A DNA stretch of 64,000 nt from Azorhizobium doebereinerae UFLA1-100 (GCF_000473085.1 NZ_AXBA01000028.1:26616-90615); one strand, 5' to 3'. Counted from the stretch's first letter, positions 36,413 to 46,201 are shown. Translations and numbers: made by a program. The notes: a model not told the origin generated them from the sequence alone.

Positions 36413-36823
36413 TCGCGCGGGCCGGACCTTGCCGGCCTGAGCGCCCCACACCACCCGGCCTCCGCCGAAACCCGGCGGCGGCCGGGGCTTTCCGATATGC
36501 CTTGGAGTTGTGGGGCGTCACGAGTAGCCCCCGCCCCCGTTCTGAAGACGAGACATTTCAGCGCGCGGCTGCATATGGGCAAAGCTCGTGCAGCAGGTGT
36601 TCCGCGTCATCCCGCGACAAAGGCCACAGACACCCCAGGCCCGCCTTCGGGACAGCTATCCGTCACAGAATCCCGGAAGGCCGCCATGCGGGTGTTTTCC
36701 CGCTGCTAGCAGAATACCGCCAAATGGCGCGGCTCGGAGCGCCACGGGAGACGGGAAAACTGGACAGGCGCGCGTCTCTCGCCCAAGGTAGCGTGAGGTA
36801 TTACCTTTGACGACGAGGCGAAG
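36413..36823. other. 411-bp intergenic region after katG
   Basis: Apart from a hairpin at 36454-36486, nothing recognisable was found. Small open frames in several phases have no family signature. The last 100 bp should carry the promoter of the toxin-antitoxin pair and any operator for the antitoxin. The sequence around 36540-36720 is less GC-rich than the neighbours, which may mark the boundary of an inserted segment. Confidence 0.45.
36454..36486 (+). terminator. Probable katG terminator hairpin
   Basis: CCCGGCC (36454-36460) pairs with GGCCGGG (36480-36486), with an inner CCGCC/GGCGG pairing, followed by GCTTTCC. The stem is strong but the T run is short, so termination may be partial. 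Confidence 0.5.
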
Positions 36824-37102
36824 ATGGCGAGCGCCACCTCCATCAAGCTCGACGAGACCCTGAAAGACCGGGTGCGCGATCTAGCAGTTGCGCGCCGGCG
36901 CACGCCCCACTGGATCATGCGCGAGGCCATCGCGCAGTATGTGGAGCGGGAAGAAAAGCGCGAGGCCCTGCGTCAGGACACACTGAAGGCTTGGGAGGAC
37001 GTCCAGGCCAGCGGCCTGCACGCGAGCGCCGAGGACGTTGAACGCTGGCTGTCGAGCTGGGGCACGGAGGATGAGCAGCCCGCCCCCCTATGCCGCAAAT
37101 AG
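36824..37102 (+). CDS. Antitoxin, ribbon-helix-helix (CopG/RelB-like)
   Basis: This 92-residue protein opens with the ribbon-helix-helix pattern ATSIKLDETLKDRVRDLAVARRRTPHWIMREAIAQYVE, a DNA-binding dimer fold. A charged C-terminal half follows that should wrap and neutralise the toxin. It overlaps the toxin gene by 13 bp, so translation is coupled. It probably represses its own operon. High GC matches the host chromosome. Confidence 0.8.
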   Translation: MASATSIKLDETLKDRVRDLAVARRRTPHWIMREAIAQYVEREEKREALRQDTLKAWEDVQASGLHASAEDVERWLSSWGTEDEQPAPLCRK

Positions 37103-37380
37103 TCTATGCTCCGGCGGCGATCCGGGATTTGCAGCGCCTGCGCGCCTTTCTGGCGACGAAGAACCCCGACGCGGCGCGCCGGGCCGGCGCCGCCATCCTC
37201 GGCGGCCTGCGCCTCCTTGCCAGCCATCCCCGCCTCGGGCGGCCTGTGGACGACCTGCCCGAACAGTATCGCGACTGGCTGATCGAATTCGGCGACAGCG
37301 GCTATCTGGCACGCTACCGGCTGGACGCGGGCCGGGTGACGATCCTGGCGATCCGGCACCTCAAAGAGGCGGGTTTCTGA
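37090..37380 (+). CDS. Toxin of the RelE/ParE superfamily
   Basis: This 96-residue protein begins PQIVYAPAAIRDLQRLRAFLATKNPDAA, the typical ParE/RelE opening. It ends with ARYRLDAGRVTILAIRHLKEAGF, the C-terminal strand and helix. RelE members cut ribosome-bound mRNA and ParE members poison gyrase; sequence alone does not settle which. The gene overlaps its antitoxin, giving a complete type II module. Confidence 0.82.
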   Translation: MPQIVYAPAAIRDLQRLRAFLATKNPDAARRAGAAILGGLRLLASHPRLGRPVDDLPEQYRDWLIEFGDSGYLARYRLDAGRVTILAIRHLKEAGF

Positions 37381-37591
37381 GGGGCCGTTTGGCAATTCAA
37401 CGATGCCGCGTCGATGAATGCCCCATCATGCCCGTCTTTGTGCCCGGCACCTGAGCAGAATTGCTTGTTCTTTCGTAAGAAATTAGCTCTCAACCATTGA
37501 GCGCCGACGACCGAGGCAAGCCCGACAATGACGAACGGGCAAGCTCCTGTTTATTCTCAGATAGGCTCTTAAATTTGCTAGGAGGTCGGTC

Positions 37592-38704
37592 GTGAATCAG
37601 AAAGCGACAAGGTTCGAAGAAGAAGCCGGCATAGTGATCGCGCTCGATCCCCGTTTCCCGATTGAAGACGTGAAAATGATCGGCGCCCGTCTTAACGAAT
37701 CGCAAGCGCTTGTCCCCGGCTTCAACCCGCCTACGGCGGGCATCACTTCGCTTGAAGCCCTGCTCTACGCCCGACATGTCGAACGGACGACGATCGTCGT
37801 CTTGCCCGACCGCAACGTTGTATCGCGTATGGCGCGGGCGGCGAGGGACGGGGTCACCCACCCTGTTGATGGTCCAACCCAGATTGCGATCGATCTGATG
37901 GCACTCTCGCAGGCGATGAACTTCGATGTCGAGCCTTCAATTGCCTTCCACGAACTCGCACATCATGAGGGGAACGCAATCGCCAACGCGGAGCTCCGGT
38001 GGTTCCACGCTGCGAATCATGGGCAGGCGGAAGCCTGGATCCAGCTTGCACTCGGCCGCACCAATCAACTGCCAAAGATCGAGCTGGGCTCGCCGAACAA
38101 TCTTGATCTCGCTGCCCCTCTACATCGTTGGCGCTGCAACTATGCGGTTGCGCTTCGCGTTGCCGCACTTGAGCTTGGCGCTCAAACACCCCTTGAGCGC
38201 GCGGCGATGCTGCTCAACTGGATGGTGTCCGATTTCATCGTAGCCGGGCCCGCCGCGATCTTCGCAGCGATGTTCCTATCCCCTCGGGCATCCCGCGCTG
38301 GGATGCTGAAACAACTGAAGTCCCCAGACCGCACTCGGGCAATCGCGGGCGTCCGCAACGCCGCCTGGGACATCACCCATCTCAGTGACTTCGTGCGGCG
38401 GGTCAAATCAACGGATTACCCCGATAAACGGTTCATCCTTGCAACAGCCGATCGCGCATTGGCTCAACTTGGAAAAATCCTATTCACAAATGCAGAAAAT
38501 CTGGATGAATTTGAAGAACAACTGGCGATGAATATTGAACCGTGGTGGGAAAATGATGCAACCATGGTAGCGAAGCTCGTTTCCGATGCGATCGCCGCAG
38601 CGGATAAACGATGTCCTCCTGAAGCTCCCGCCGGCATCGATGACTATGTTGGTCATTGGATCGCAGCCGGCGAGCATGAGGTGACAAGCTGGCCTCCTCG
38701 TTGA
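37592..38704 (+). CDS. Unrecognised 370-residue protein, possibly PIN-like
   Basis: I do not recognise a close family. The gene is visibly less GC-rich and uses more A/T-ended codons than all neighbours, suggesting recent transfer. It starts at a GTG with an excellent ribosome site (AGGAGG). Acidic motifs resemble a PIN nuclease: VVLPDRNVVSRM (D73), SIAFHELAH (E121), AAWDITHLSDF (D260) and ILATADRALAQL (D287). Against that, HELAH at 120-124 also fits an HExxH zinc protease motif. No signal peptide or clear membrane segment is seen. It follows a toxin-antitoxin pair by 211 bp and may be a defence or toxin-like gene (inference). Confidence 0.6.
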   Translation: MNQKATRFEEEAGIVIALDPRFPIEDVKMIGARLNESQALVPGFNPPTAGITSLEALLYARHVERTTIVVLPDRNVVSRMARAARDGVTHPVDGPTQIAIDLMALSQAMNFDVEPSIAFHELAHHEGNAIANAELRWFHAANHGQAEAWIQLALGRTNQLPKIELGSPNNLDLAAPLHRWRCNYAVALRVAALELGAQTPLERAAMLLNWMVSDFIVAGPAAIFAAMFLSPRASRAGMLKQLKSPDRTRAIAGVRNAAWDITHLSDFVRRVKSTDYPDKRFILATADRALAQLGKILFTNAENLDEFEEQLAMNIEPWWENDATMVAKLVSDAIAAADKRCPPEAPAGIDDYVGHWIAAGEHEVTSWPPR

Positions 38705-38800
38705 ACCGATCGCCTAAATCCAGAGCAACACGGAGCGTTTGTCACCTATACGCTGCTAGCGACCGCGTTCCCGGCCCTTGGCGATGCAGCCGCTCCCCCC

Positions 38801-40369
38801 TCACCGCAACGCCAGCACCACCAGCGCCAGCGCGATCACCCATAGCGCCGCATTACCCCAGAAGGCGCGGCGGGCTTCGGCTGCGCCGATGCCGTCCAGC
38901 GTCTCGCGTGACAGGTGCAGGCCGTCGCGGGTGGCCTCGTCCAGTTGGGAGATGACGCGGCCGGCGCGGGTCAGCAGCGCCGGGGCGTCGAACACGAAGC
39001 GGCCGATCTCGCCGATCCCCGAGCCCGCCTGCTGCAGGCGGCCCACGGGGCCGAGGTTCTGGGCGATCCAGTCCTCCACCACCGGGGCGGCGGTGGTCCA
39101 CATGTTCAGCTGCGGGTCGAGCCCGCGCGCGACCCCCTCCACCACCACCATGGTCTTCTGCAGCAGCAGCAGTTCCGGCCGGGTGGTCATGTCGAACAGC
39201 GCGGTCACCTCCAGCAGCAGCGACAGCAGCCGCGCCATGGAGATCTGCTCGGCGCTGCGTGAATGGATCGGCTCGCCGATGGCGCGGATGGCCAAGGCGA
39301 AATCGTCCACCGAATGGTGCATGGGCACGTAGCCGGCCTCGAAATGCACCTCCGCCGTGCGCCGCCAGTTGCGGGTGATGAAGCCGTAGAGGATCTCGGC
39401 CAGGAAGCGCCGCTCCTTCAGCCCCAGGCGGCCCATGATGCCGCAATCCACCACCACCAGGCGGCCGTCCGCGTCCACGAACAGGTTGCCGGGGTGCATG
39501 TCGGCGTGGAAGAAGCCGTCGCGCATGGCCTGGCGCAGGAAGGACTGCATGACGATGCGGGCGAGGTTCGGCAGGTCGTGCCCCGCCGCCTCCAGCGCCG
39601 CCCGGTCGGACAATTTGATGCCGTCGATCCACTGCGTGGTCAGCACCTCGCGGGCGGAGCGGTCCCAGTCCACCGCCGGCACGTGGACGTCGGGATCGTC
39701 CTTCACATTCTCGGCCAGCTCCGCATAGGCGGCGGCCTCCAGGCGCAGGTCCATCTCCATGGAGACCGAGCGGCCGAGCGTGTCCACCACCGTGGTGAGG
39801 CGCAGGCGCCGCGCCTCGGCCGAGACCTGCTCGGCGAACGCCGCCACCCGGCGGAAGGTGTTGATGTCGGCGCCGAAGCGCCGGGCGATGCCGGGGCGCA
39901 GGATCTTCACCGCCACGGTGCGGCGGATGCCGTCCGGGTCGTCGGCCTCAGCCTGATGCACCTCGGCGATGGAGGCGGCGGCCACCGCCGGTCCGAAGCT
40001 GGCATAGACCGCGTTCAGCGGCCGGTCGAAGGCATCGACGACGGTCGCCTCCGCCACCTCCTGGCCGAATGCCGGCATGCGGTCCTGCAGCACCTCCAGG
40101 TCACGCGCCACCGCCGCCCCCACCACGTCCGGGCGGGTGGCGAGGAACTGGCCGAGCTTCACATAGGAGGGCCCGAGCCGGCTGAGCGCGGCGGAGAGCC
40201 GGGCCGCCCGCGTGCCGGCGTCGGGCCGGGCGATCAGGCGCGCGATCCTGAGCGCCGGCCGCGCCAGAGGCGGCACGGTGGCGGGGCTGACGAGGCTGAG
40301 CACCCCCTCGCGGGCGAGCACATAGCCGGCGCGCGCCAGGCGGCCGGCATCGATGAGGACGAGAATCAC
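38801..40369 (-). CDS. ubiB: UbiB family protein, ubiquinone biosynthesis
   Basis: This 522-residue atypical kinase/ATPase is needed for ubiquinone synthesis. The UbiB-specific KxGQ motif is in SYVKLGQFLATRPD, the ATP-site Lys in VAVKILRPG, the catalytic loop in FFHADMHPGNLF and the metal-binding Asp in VVVDCGIMG. The C-terminus has a hydrophobic segment (LWVIALALVVLAL) that anchors it to the inner membrane. The start codon is GTG. It follows ubiE by 43 bp on the same strand, so the two are likely cotranscribed. Confidence 0.94.
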   Translation of the reverse strand: MILVLIDAGRLARAGYVLAREGVLSLVSPATVPPLARPALRIARLIARPDAGTRAARLSAALSRLGPSYVKLGQFLATRPDVVGAAVARDLEVLQDRMPAFGQEVAEATVVDAFDRPLNAVYASFGPAVAAASIAEVHQAEADDPDGIRRTVAVKILRPGIARRFGADINTFRRVAAFAEQVSAEARRLRLTTVVDTLGRSVSMEMDLRLEAAAYAELAENVKDDPDVHVPAVDWDRSAREVLTTQWIDGIKLSDRAALEAAGHDLPNLARIVMQSFLRQAMRDGFFHADMHPGNLFVDADGRLVVVDCGIMGRLGLKERRFLAEILYGFITRNWRRTAEVHFEAGYVPMHHSVDDFALAIRAIGEPIHSRSAEQISMARLLSLLLEVTALFDMTTRPELLLLQKTMVVVEGVARGLDPQLNMWTTAAPVVEDWIAQNLGPVGRLQQAGSGIGEIGRFVFDAPALLTRAGRVISQLDEATRDGLHLSRETLDGIGAAEARRAFWGNAALWVIALALVVLALR

Positions 40370-40412
40370 GCTTGTATCCCAGCTCGCCGGCCACGCGAGG
40401 CGATGACGGCCA

Positions 40413-41183
40413 TCAGATGCGGTATCCGGAATGCAGCGCCACGACGCCGCCGGTCAGCGGGGTCGCCGTCACCCGCGCGAAGCCGGCCGCGCGCATCATG
40501 TGTGCGAAGACATCGGGCGCGGGGAAGCGGCGGATGGATTCCACAAGATATTGATAGGGTTCCGCGTCCCCTGCCACACGGTGTCCCAAACGGGGAATTA
40601 TGCGGAATGAGTAGTATTCATACACTTTGTCCAATAGCGGCACGTCGACCTTGGAGAATTCCAGCACCAGCGCCTGTCCGCCGGGCTTGAGCACGCGTCG
40701 CATCTCCTCCAAAGCGCGGGGAATGCGCGGCACGTTGCGGATGCCGAAGGCGATGGTCACGGCATCGAAGCTGGCGTCGGGGAAGGGCAGTTCCTCGGCA
40801 TTGGCCTCGGTGAATTCCACTTTGGCCTCAAGCCCGCGCTTGGCCGCCCGGGCACGCCCGACCGCCAGCATCTCGGTGTTGATGTCCGCCACCACCGCCT
40901 TGGTGCCGCTGCCCCCGGCGGTCACGGCGCGGAACGCCACATCCCCGGTGCCGCCGGCAAGATCCAGCAATTTGAACGGCCGGTCGCCCTGCGGCGGGCG
41001 CAGGCGGGAGATCAGGATGCTCTTCCACGCCCGGTGCATGCCGCCGGACATGAGGTCGTTCATGATGTCGTAGCGCTTGGCGACCTTGTGGAAGACGTCG
41101 TCCACCAGCGTCTGCTTCTCGTCCAGGGGGACGGTGCGGTAGCCGAAATGGGTATCGGCCGCGTCGGCTTCGGAGCGTTGCAT
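40413..41183 (-). CDS. ubiE: Demethylmenaquinone / 2-methoxy-6-polyprenyl-benzoquinol methyltransferase
   Basis: This 256-residue SAM-dependent C-methyltransferase of ubiquinone synthesis has SAM motif [14 protein letters not shown], the UbiE signatures [19 protein letters not shown] and [21 protein letters not shown], and the C-terminal [12 protein letters not shown]. Full length. In many proteobacteria mutM precedes ubiE; it is absent here, and a CPBP protease gene lies upstream on the same strand. Confidence 0.96.
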   Translation of the reverse strand: MQRSEADAADTHFGYRTVPLDEKQTLVDDVFHKVAKRYDIMNDLMSGGMHRAWKSILISRLRPPQGDRPFKLLDLAGGTGDVAFRAVTAGGSGTKAVVADINTEMLAVGRARAAKRGLEAKVEFTEANAEELPFPDASFDAVTIAFGIRNVPRIPRALEEMRRVLKPGGQALVLEFSKVDVPLLDKVYEYYSFRIIPRLGHRVAGDAEPYQYLVESIRRFPAPDVFAHMMRAAGFARVTATPLTGGVVALHSGYRI

Positions 41184-41255
41184 GAGGGGTCCCGGCGGAT
41201 CGTTTCGGCGCGACCTTACCGGATCGGGGCGAAAGACGCCAAGCGTCGCAATGCC

Positions 41256-42026
41256 CTATGGCAGGAACTCGGTGGCGCATGCCCCCGCGTTGTAAGCCAT
41301 ATGGCACAGGATCGGCGCCCGCACGCTGCCGCCCACATGGCGCACCAGCGTGAGCGCGACCGCGATAGGCAGGGTGCCGAGCACGGCGTGCGAACTCAAC
41401 GGCCCGTGCAGGACCAGGAACGGCACGGCGGTCGCCAGCATCACCGCCGGCACCGACCAGGACCGACGCAGTTCCACCCAGATCCAGCCGCGGCAGAACA
41501 TTTCCTCGGCCATCGGCCCGAAGACCACGATTGCCAGAAGCAGCAGGAGTTCGGCTCCGCGCCAGTACCACTGGCCGAACTCAGCCGCCAGGCGCACCTG
41601 CCGCAGGATATCGAGCGGCAGGGACACGTCGCCCTGATCCAAGGCGTCCGCCACCGCCATGGCTGCGGCCGACAGGGCGATGACCGCCAGCGGGCGCAGG
41701 ATCGGGCCATCGCCGATGCCCTGCCACACGTCTCCACTCCCCACGATGCGGCCGAAAAACCCACTGAGGAGCATCAGACAGACGGGCAGGACTGCGAGCA
41801 GCAGGACGAAGCTCCACAGCCGCACCTCCCACATGTCCGTCGGGTCCGGCGAGATGATGCCGCCCATGGCGAGATGGACGGCCATGAGGACCGCGACGAT
41901 GACAAACGGAAGGATGGCGAAGACGCCCGCGAGACAGAGCAGCTGGGTGCCGAGCGCATGCCACGGGCCGCGCCGGATGAAGGGCGGGCGGGGCGCGATG
42001 GCACCCGGCGTTGCATCGGCGCTCAT
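41256..42026 (-). CDS. CPBP family intramembrane metalloprotease
   Basis: This 256-residue multi-pass membrane protein has the three glutamate/histidine motifs of the CAAX-protease/bacteriocin-processing family: AEEMFCRGWIW (EExxxR), VLHGP and HMAYNAG near the C-terminus. Family members cleave within or near the membrane in protein maturation, bacteriocin immunity or signalling. No bacteriocin gene is nearby, so its substrate is unknown. The ATG at 42026 gives a short polar N-terminus before the first helix. Confidence 0.82.
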   Translation of the reverse strand: MSADATPGAIAPRPPFIRRGPWHALGTQLLCLAGVFAILPFVIVAVLMAVHLAMGGIISPDPTDMWEVRLWSFVLLLAVLPVCLMLLSGFFGRIVGSGDVWQGIGDGPILRPLAVIALSAAAMAVADALDQGDVSLPLDILRQVRLAAEFGQWYWRGAELLLLLAIVVFGPMAEEMFCRGWIWVELRRSWSVPAVMLATAVPFLVLHGPLSSHAVLGTLPIAVALTLVRHVGGSVRAPILCHMAYNAGACATEFLP

Positions 42027-42233
42027 CCATGGCCTCGTGCGGGAACGAGCGCTGAGACGGCGAGCAGATCCGCCCGGCCACGTGCGCCGCGTTCGCCCCC
42101 CGGCCGCGCGCACACCACTTCAGGTTGTGAAAATGTTCAGGAGCAGGGGCGACGAGTCAAGGCAAGGCGCAGGCAAATCGTGCGCCCGCGCCGCGACATC
42201 CGGTCTCCGACACGCGGCGCATGACAGCGTGTG

Positions 42234-42464
42234 TCAGGAACTGGTGCGGCCCTTCCCGGGCTTGGGGGTGGGACGGCGGACTCCCTCCAGCTCGTCGAGC
42301 GGCAGCATCTCCATCTCCACGAAGCCCTCGGCGTCGCGAGACCGCCTGCGGTCATGGCGCGAGAAGCCGGGGATGGAAGACAGGAAAGACGAGGTCTTGC
42401 GCGCCTTGCGGGCGTCGATTTCCTTCCGCATCGGGAAGACGGGAACCTGAATCGTGAACGTCAT
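42234..42464 (-). CDS. Small basic hypothetical protein
   Basis: This 76-residue open frame starts MTFTIQVPVFPMRKEIDARKARKTS and is rich in Arg and Lys. It has no hydrophobic segment or known motif. Third codon positions are mostly G or C, as expected for a real gene in this genome, and no better frame covers the interval. It lies between the CPBP protease and the hybrid kinase, on the same strand as both. Function unknown. Confidence 0.45.
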   Translation of the reverse strand: MTFTIQVPVFPMRKEIDARKARKTSSFLSSIPGFSRHDRRRSRDAEGFVEMEMLPLDELEGVRRPTPKPGKGRTSS

Positions 42465-42694
42465 GGCATCCCCGCAAGGTTAACGAAGTCTTAAGGCAGG
42501 TCGATAGCCTGAAATCTTCTTGGCACCGGCGGCAGCGAGAGATCATCAGGCCTCTCGTCCCCGGCACAGGTCTAAAGAAAACAGCCGAACGGGGCGTGAA
42601 TGCGGCGAGGACTGGGGCGAAGAAGGATCATCCAAAGGCCGTAAAAGGGTGTGGATTGCGGGACACACCCGGGGCCATCCGCAGTCGGGATGGC

Positions 42695-45600
42695 CTATTC
42701 CGCGGCGCTGTGGGCGAGGCGGGACTGCGCCAGCAAGGCGCGCAGCGCGGCCGGCTTCAGCGGCTTGTGCAGCACCGCCATCTCGGCGGCGCGGGCCGCC
42801 TCGCGCACCTTGCGGGTACGGTCGGCGGTGATCAGCGCGGCGGGCAGCTTGCCGAGCTTCCAGCGCAGCGCCATCACCGCCTCGATGCCGTTGCCCACGT
42901 CGAGGTGATAATCCACCAGCACGAAATCCGGCTGCACCTTGGCCGCCAGCACCGCCTCCAGCGCGCTCGGCACGTCGGCGGCCTTGATCACCCGGCAGCC
43001 CCAGCCGGAGAGCAGCATCTCCATGCCGTCCAGGATGGCCGGCTCGTTGTCGATGGCGAGTACGGTCAGCCCCACCAGCGGCGCGACGGCACGCGGCGGC
43101 GGGGCGAGCGACACCTGCTCCAGCGGCAGCGGCACGGCCACCGGCAGCTCGACCGAGAAGGCCGAGCCGCGCCCGGAGGCCGAGCGCAGCGTTACCGGAT
43201 GCTCCAGCACCCGGGCGATGCGCTCCACGATGGACAGGCCGAGGCCGAGGCCGCGGGCCTCGCGGGCGCCCTGGTCCAGCCGCTGGAACTCCTGGAACAC
43301 CACCTTGTGCTTGGAACGGGGGATGCCGACGCCGGTATCGATGATCTCCACCACCACCTTGCCCCGGCGCCGCCGGCAGCCCACCAGCACGCGGCCGCGC
43401 GGGGTGTATTTCACCGCGTTGGAAATGAGGTTCTGCAGCAGCCGGCGGAGCAGCCGCCGGTCGGAGCGCACGGTCAGCGAGCAGGGCACGAAGGTCAGGT
43501 CGAGCTTCTTCTCCTGGGCCAGCGGCGCGAATTCCAGCTCCAGCTGCTTCAGCACCTCGTCCAGGCGGAAGGGCGACACTTCGGGCCGCAGCACGCCGCT
43601 GTCGAGGCGCGAGATGTCGAGCAAGGCGACGAGGATTTCCTCCACCGCCTCCAGCGAGGCGTCGATATTGCCGGCCAGCCGCTCCGCATCCGCCCCCCGC
43701 GCCCGCTCCACCAGACTGGTGACATACAGCCGGGCGGCATTGAGCGGCTGGAGGATGTCGTGGCTCGCGGCGGCCAGGAAGCGGGTCTTGGAGAGGTTGG
43801 CCTCCTCCGCTTCCGCGCGCGCCTTCTCCAGCGCCCGGTTCAGGCGCTCCAGTTCCTCGGTGCGCTCGCGCACGCGGCGTTCCAGCGTCTCGTTGGCCCG
43901 CTCCAGCGCGGTTTCCGCCTCCACCGAGGCGGTGATGTCAGTGTAGGTGACCACCGTGCCGCCATCCGGCATGGGGTCAGAGCGCACCTCGATGACCGCG
44001 CCCCGCTGGGTCAGGCGCTCCAGCACCGCGCCGCTGGCCGCCGCATAGCCGGAGAGGCGCGCCTCCGGGCCGGCCGCGTCACCGCCGTCAGGCGGAGCGT
44101 GGGCGAGGATGTCGGCCAGCGGAATGCCGATGGCGTAGCATTCGGGCGGCAGGTCCAGCATGGCGCCGAAGCTGCGGTTCCAGCACACCAGCCGCGCCTC
44201 GCGATCGAACACCGCGATGCCCTGGCCCACATGATCGATGGCGTTCTGCAGCAGTTCGCGATTGTACTGGATGGCGGCGGAGGCATCGTCCAGCAGTTGC
44301 AGCGCCGCCTTGGTCGACACCGTGCGCTTGCGCAGCAGCAGGGACAGCACGAGGCGGGACGAGGCAGCCCCGATGGCCGAGGCCAGCAGGTGCTCGGCGA
44401 AGCGCACCAGATGGGCATCCGCCTCGCGCAGCGGATCGAGCCGCACGCCCTGCTCCCGGGCGAAAGTGGCGAAGGCCGAGCGGGTGCGGTCCTCGCCGAG
44501 ATAGCGGGCGACGGTGACGATCAGTTCCTCGGTGCTCACCGCCGAGCGCCAGCGCCGGAACGCCGGGCGGGCGATCGCCTTGTCGTCGGCCACGAACAGG
44601 CCCGCCTGCACCCGCTCGATGTCGCTCTGCCGGGTGAGGAAGGACACCACCAGCAGGCTCAGCGTGTTGAGCCCGAGGCTCCAGGCCACGCCATGGGCGA
44701 GCGGCGTCGCATCCAGGCCGAACAGCGCCGTCGGCCGCAGCCAGCCAAAGCCAAGGGGGCCGGCCAGCAGCAGGTCGCGGGAGATGAGCCCCGCCTCCGA
44801 GAGGCTCGGCAGCAGCAGCGTGTAGGCCCAGACCAGGACGCCCACCAGGATGCCGGTGATCGCCCCCCGCGCCGTGGCCCGCTGCCACAGCAGGCCGGCG
44901 GCGAAGGCGGGGCCTACCTGCGCGATGGCCGCGAACGACAGCAGGCCGATCTGCGCCAGCTGCACCTCGCCGGTGGTGCGATAGTAGAGATAGGCGAGGA
45001 ACATGATGGAGAAGATCGCCGCGCGGCGCACCAGCAGCAGCGTCTCGGACATGTCCGGCGGCGCGGCGCCCCCGTCGCCGGTCCGCCGGGCGCGGCGGCG
45101 CAGCAGGATTGGCACCACCAGATCGTTGGAGATCATGATGGCCAGCGCCACCGATTCGACGATCACCATGGCGGTGGCCGCCGACAGGCCGCCGATGAAG
45201 GCGAACAGCGCGAAGCCCTCGTAGCCGGCGGCCAGAGGCACGGCGAGCACATAAACGTCGCTGTCGACGGTGGAGAGCGGAAACAGCGTCATGCCGGCGA
45301 GGGCCAGCGGCACGACGAACAGGTTGATGAGCACGAGATAGAGCGGGAACAGCCAGCGGGCGCGGCGGATCTCCGCCTCGCTCTTATTCTCCACCACCGC
45401 CACGTGGAACTGCCGGGGCAGCAGCACGAAGGCGCCGGCGGAGAGCACGGTCATGGTGACCCAGTTCTCCAGCGAGATGCCGTGCTCGAACGGGACGGTG
45501 GCGCCGCTCTCCTGCGCCGCCTGCCAGAGCTGGCTCGGCCCGTCGAAGATCACGAAGGTGACGAAGCCGCCCACCGCCAGGAAGGCCACCAGCTTGACCA

Positions 45601-46201
45601 GCGATTCGGTCGCCACCGCCAGCATCAGGCCGTTCTGGTGCTCGGTGGCGTCGGTGTGGCGGGTGCCGAACAGGATGGCGAACACCGCCATGGTGAAGGC
45701 GACGAACAGCGCGAGATCGCCCCCCACCGGCACTTGCGCCGGCCCGCCCGCCAGATGCCCGAGGACCGCGATCAGCGAGGCGGAAACCGCCTTCAGCTGC
45801 AGCGAGATGTAGGGGATGGAGCCGAGCACGGCGACGAGCGCCACCAGCGCCGCGATGCCCTGGTGCTTGCCGTAGCGGGCGGCGATGAAGTCGGCGATGG
45901 AGGTGATGTTGTGCGCCTTGGCAAGGCGCACCACCCGCAGCAGCACTGGGGTGCCGAGCGCGATGACGATGACCGGCCCGACATAGATGGTGAGGAAATC
46001 ATAGCCCTGGGCGGTGGCAAGGCCCACGGAGCCGTAGAAGGTCCATGAGGTGCAGTACACCGCGAGCGACAGCGAATAGATGAACGGCCGCGAGGCGGAC
46101 AGGGCCCGGCCGGGACGCAAACGATCGCCGAAGCTCGCCACGGCAAACAGGCTGCCGATGTAGGCGAACGCCAGGATGACGACGACCCAGGCCTGAAGCA
46201 T
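42695..46201 (-). CDS. Sodium/solute symporter-sensor histidine kinase-receiver hybrid
   Basis: This 1168-residue inner-membrane sensor has a sodium:solute symporter-like domain with about 13 helices (residues about 1-510). A PAS domain follows, with LLQNAIDHVGQGIAVFDREARLVCWNRSF. A coiled coil (residues about 760-800) leads to a HisKA domain with phospho-acceptor His814 in AAASHDILQPLNAARL and an HATPase domain (LISNAVKYT, DTGVGIP, GLGLGLSIV). The C-terminal receiver has Asp1097 in FVLVDYHLD. The layout resembles the CbrA and NahK/ErcS group that senses nutrients or solutes. No response regulator is adjacent. It lies 98 bp after rpoN, same strand. Confidence 0.9.
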   Translation of the reverse strand: MLQAWVVVILAFAYIGSLFAVASFGDRLRPGRALSASRPFIYSLSLAVYCTSWTFYGSVGLATAQGYDFLTIYVGPVIVIALGTPVLLRVVRLAKAHNITSIADFIAARYGKHQGIAALVALVAVLGSIPYISLQLKAVSASLIAVLGHLAGGPAQVPVGGDLALFVAFTMAVFAILFGTRHTDATEHQNGLMLAVATESLVKLVAFLAVGGFVTFVIFDGPSQLWQAAQESGATVPFEHGISLENWVTMTVLSAGAFVLLPRQFHVAVVENKSEAEIRRARWLFPLYLVLINLFVVPLALAGMTLFPLSTVDSDVYVLAVPLAAGYEGFALFAFIGGLSAATAMVIVESVALAIMISNDLVVPILLRRRARRTGDGGAAPPDMSETLLLVRRAAIFSIMFLAYLYYRTTGEVQLAQIGLLSFAAIAQVGPAFAAGLLWQRATARGAITGILVGVLVWAYTLLLPSLSEAGLISRDLLLAGPLGFGWLRPTALFGLDATPLAHGVAWSLGLNTLSLLVVSFLTRQSDIERVQAGLFVADDKAIARPAFRRWRSAVSTEELIVTVARYLGEDRTRSAFATFAREQGVRLDPLREADAHLVRFAEHLLASAIGAASSRLVLSLLLRKRTVSTKAALQLLDDASAAIQYNRELLQNAIDHVGQGIAVFDREARLVCWNRSFGAMLDLPPECYAIGIPLADILAHAPPDGGDAAGPEARLSGYAAASGAVLERLTQRGAVIEVRSDPMPDGGTVVTYTDITASVEAETALERANETLERRVRERTEELERLNRALEKARAEAEEANLSKTRFLAAASHDILQPLNAARLYVTSLVERARGADAERLAGNIDASLEAVEEILVALLDISRLDSGVLRPEVSPFRLDEVLKQLELEFAPLAQEKKLDLTFVPCSLTVRSDRRLLRRLLQNLISNAVKYTPRGRVLVGCRRRRGKVVVEIIDTGVGIPRSKHKVVFQEFQRLDQGAREARGLGLGLSIVERIARVLEHPVTLRSASGRGSAFSVELPVAVPLPLEQVSLAPPPRAVAPLVGLTVLAIDNEPAILDGMEMLLSGWGCRVIKAADVPSALEAVLAAKVQPDFVLVDYHLDVGNGIEAVMALRWKLGKLPAALITADRTRKVREAARAAEMAVLHKPLKPAALRALLAQSRLAHSAAE

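Noticed and set aside
42596..46048. An 1150-codon open frame on the plus strand opposite the symporter-kinase gene
   Set aside because: Antisense shadow; extremely His/Gln/Arg-rich and no motif, whereas the minus-strand protein has transporter, kinase and receiver domains.
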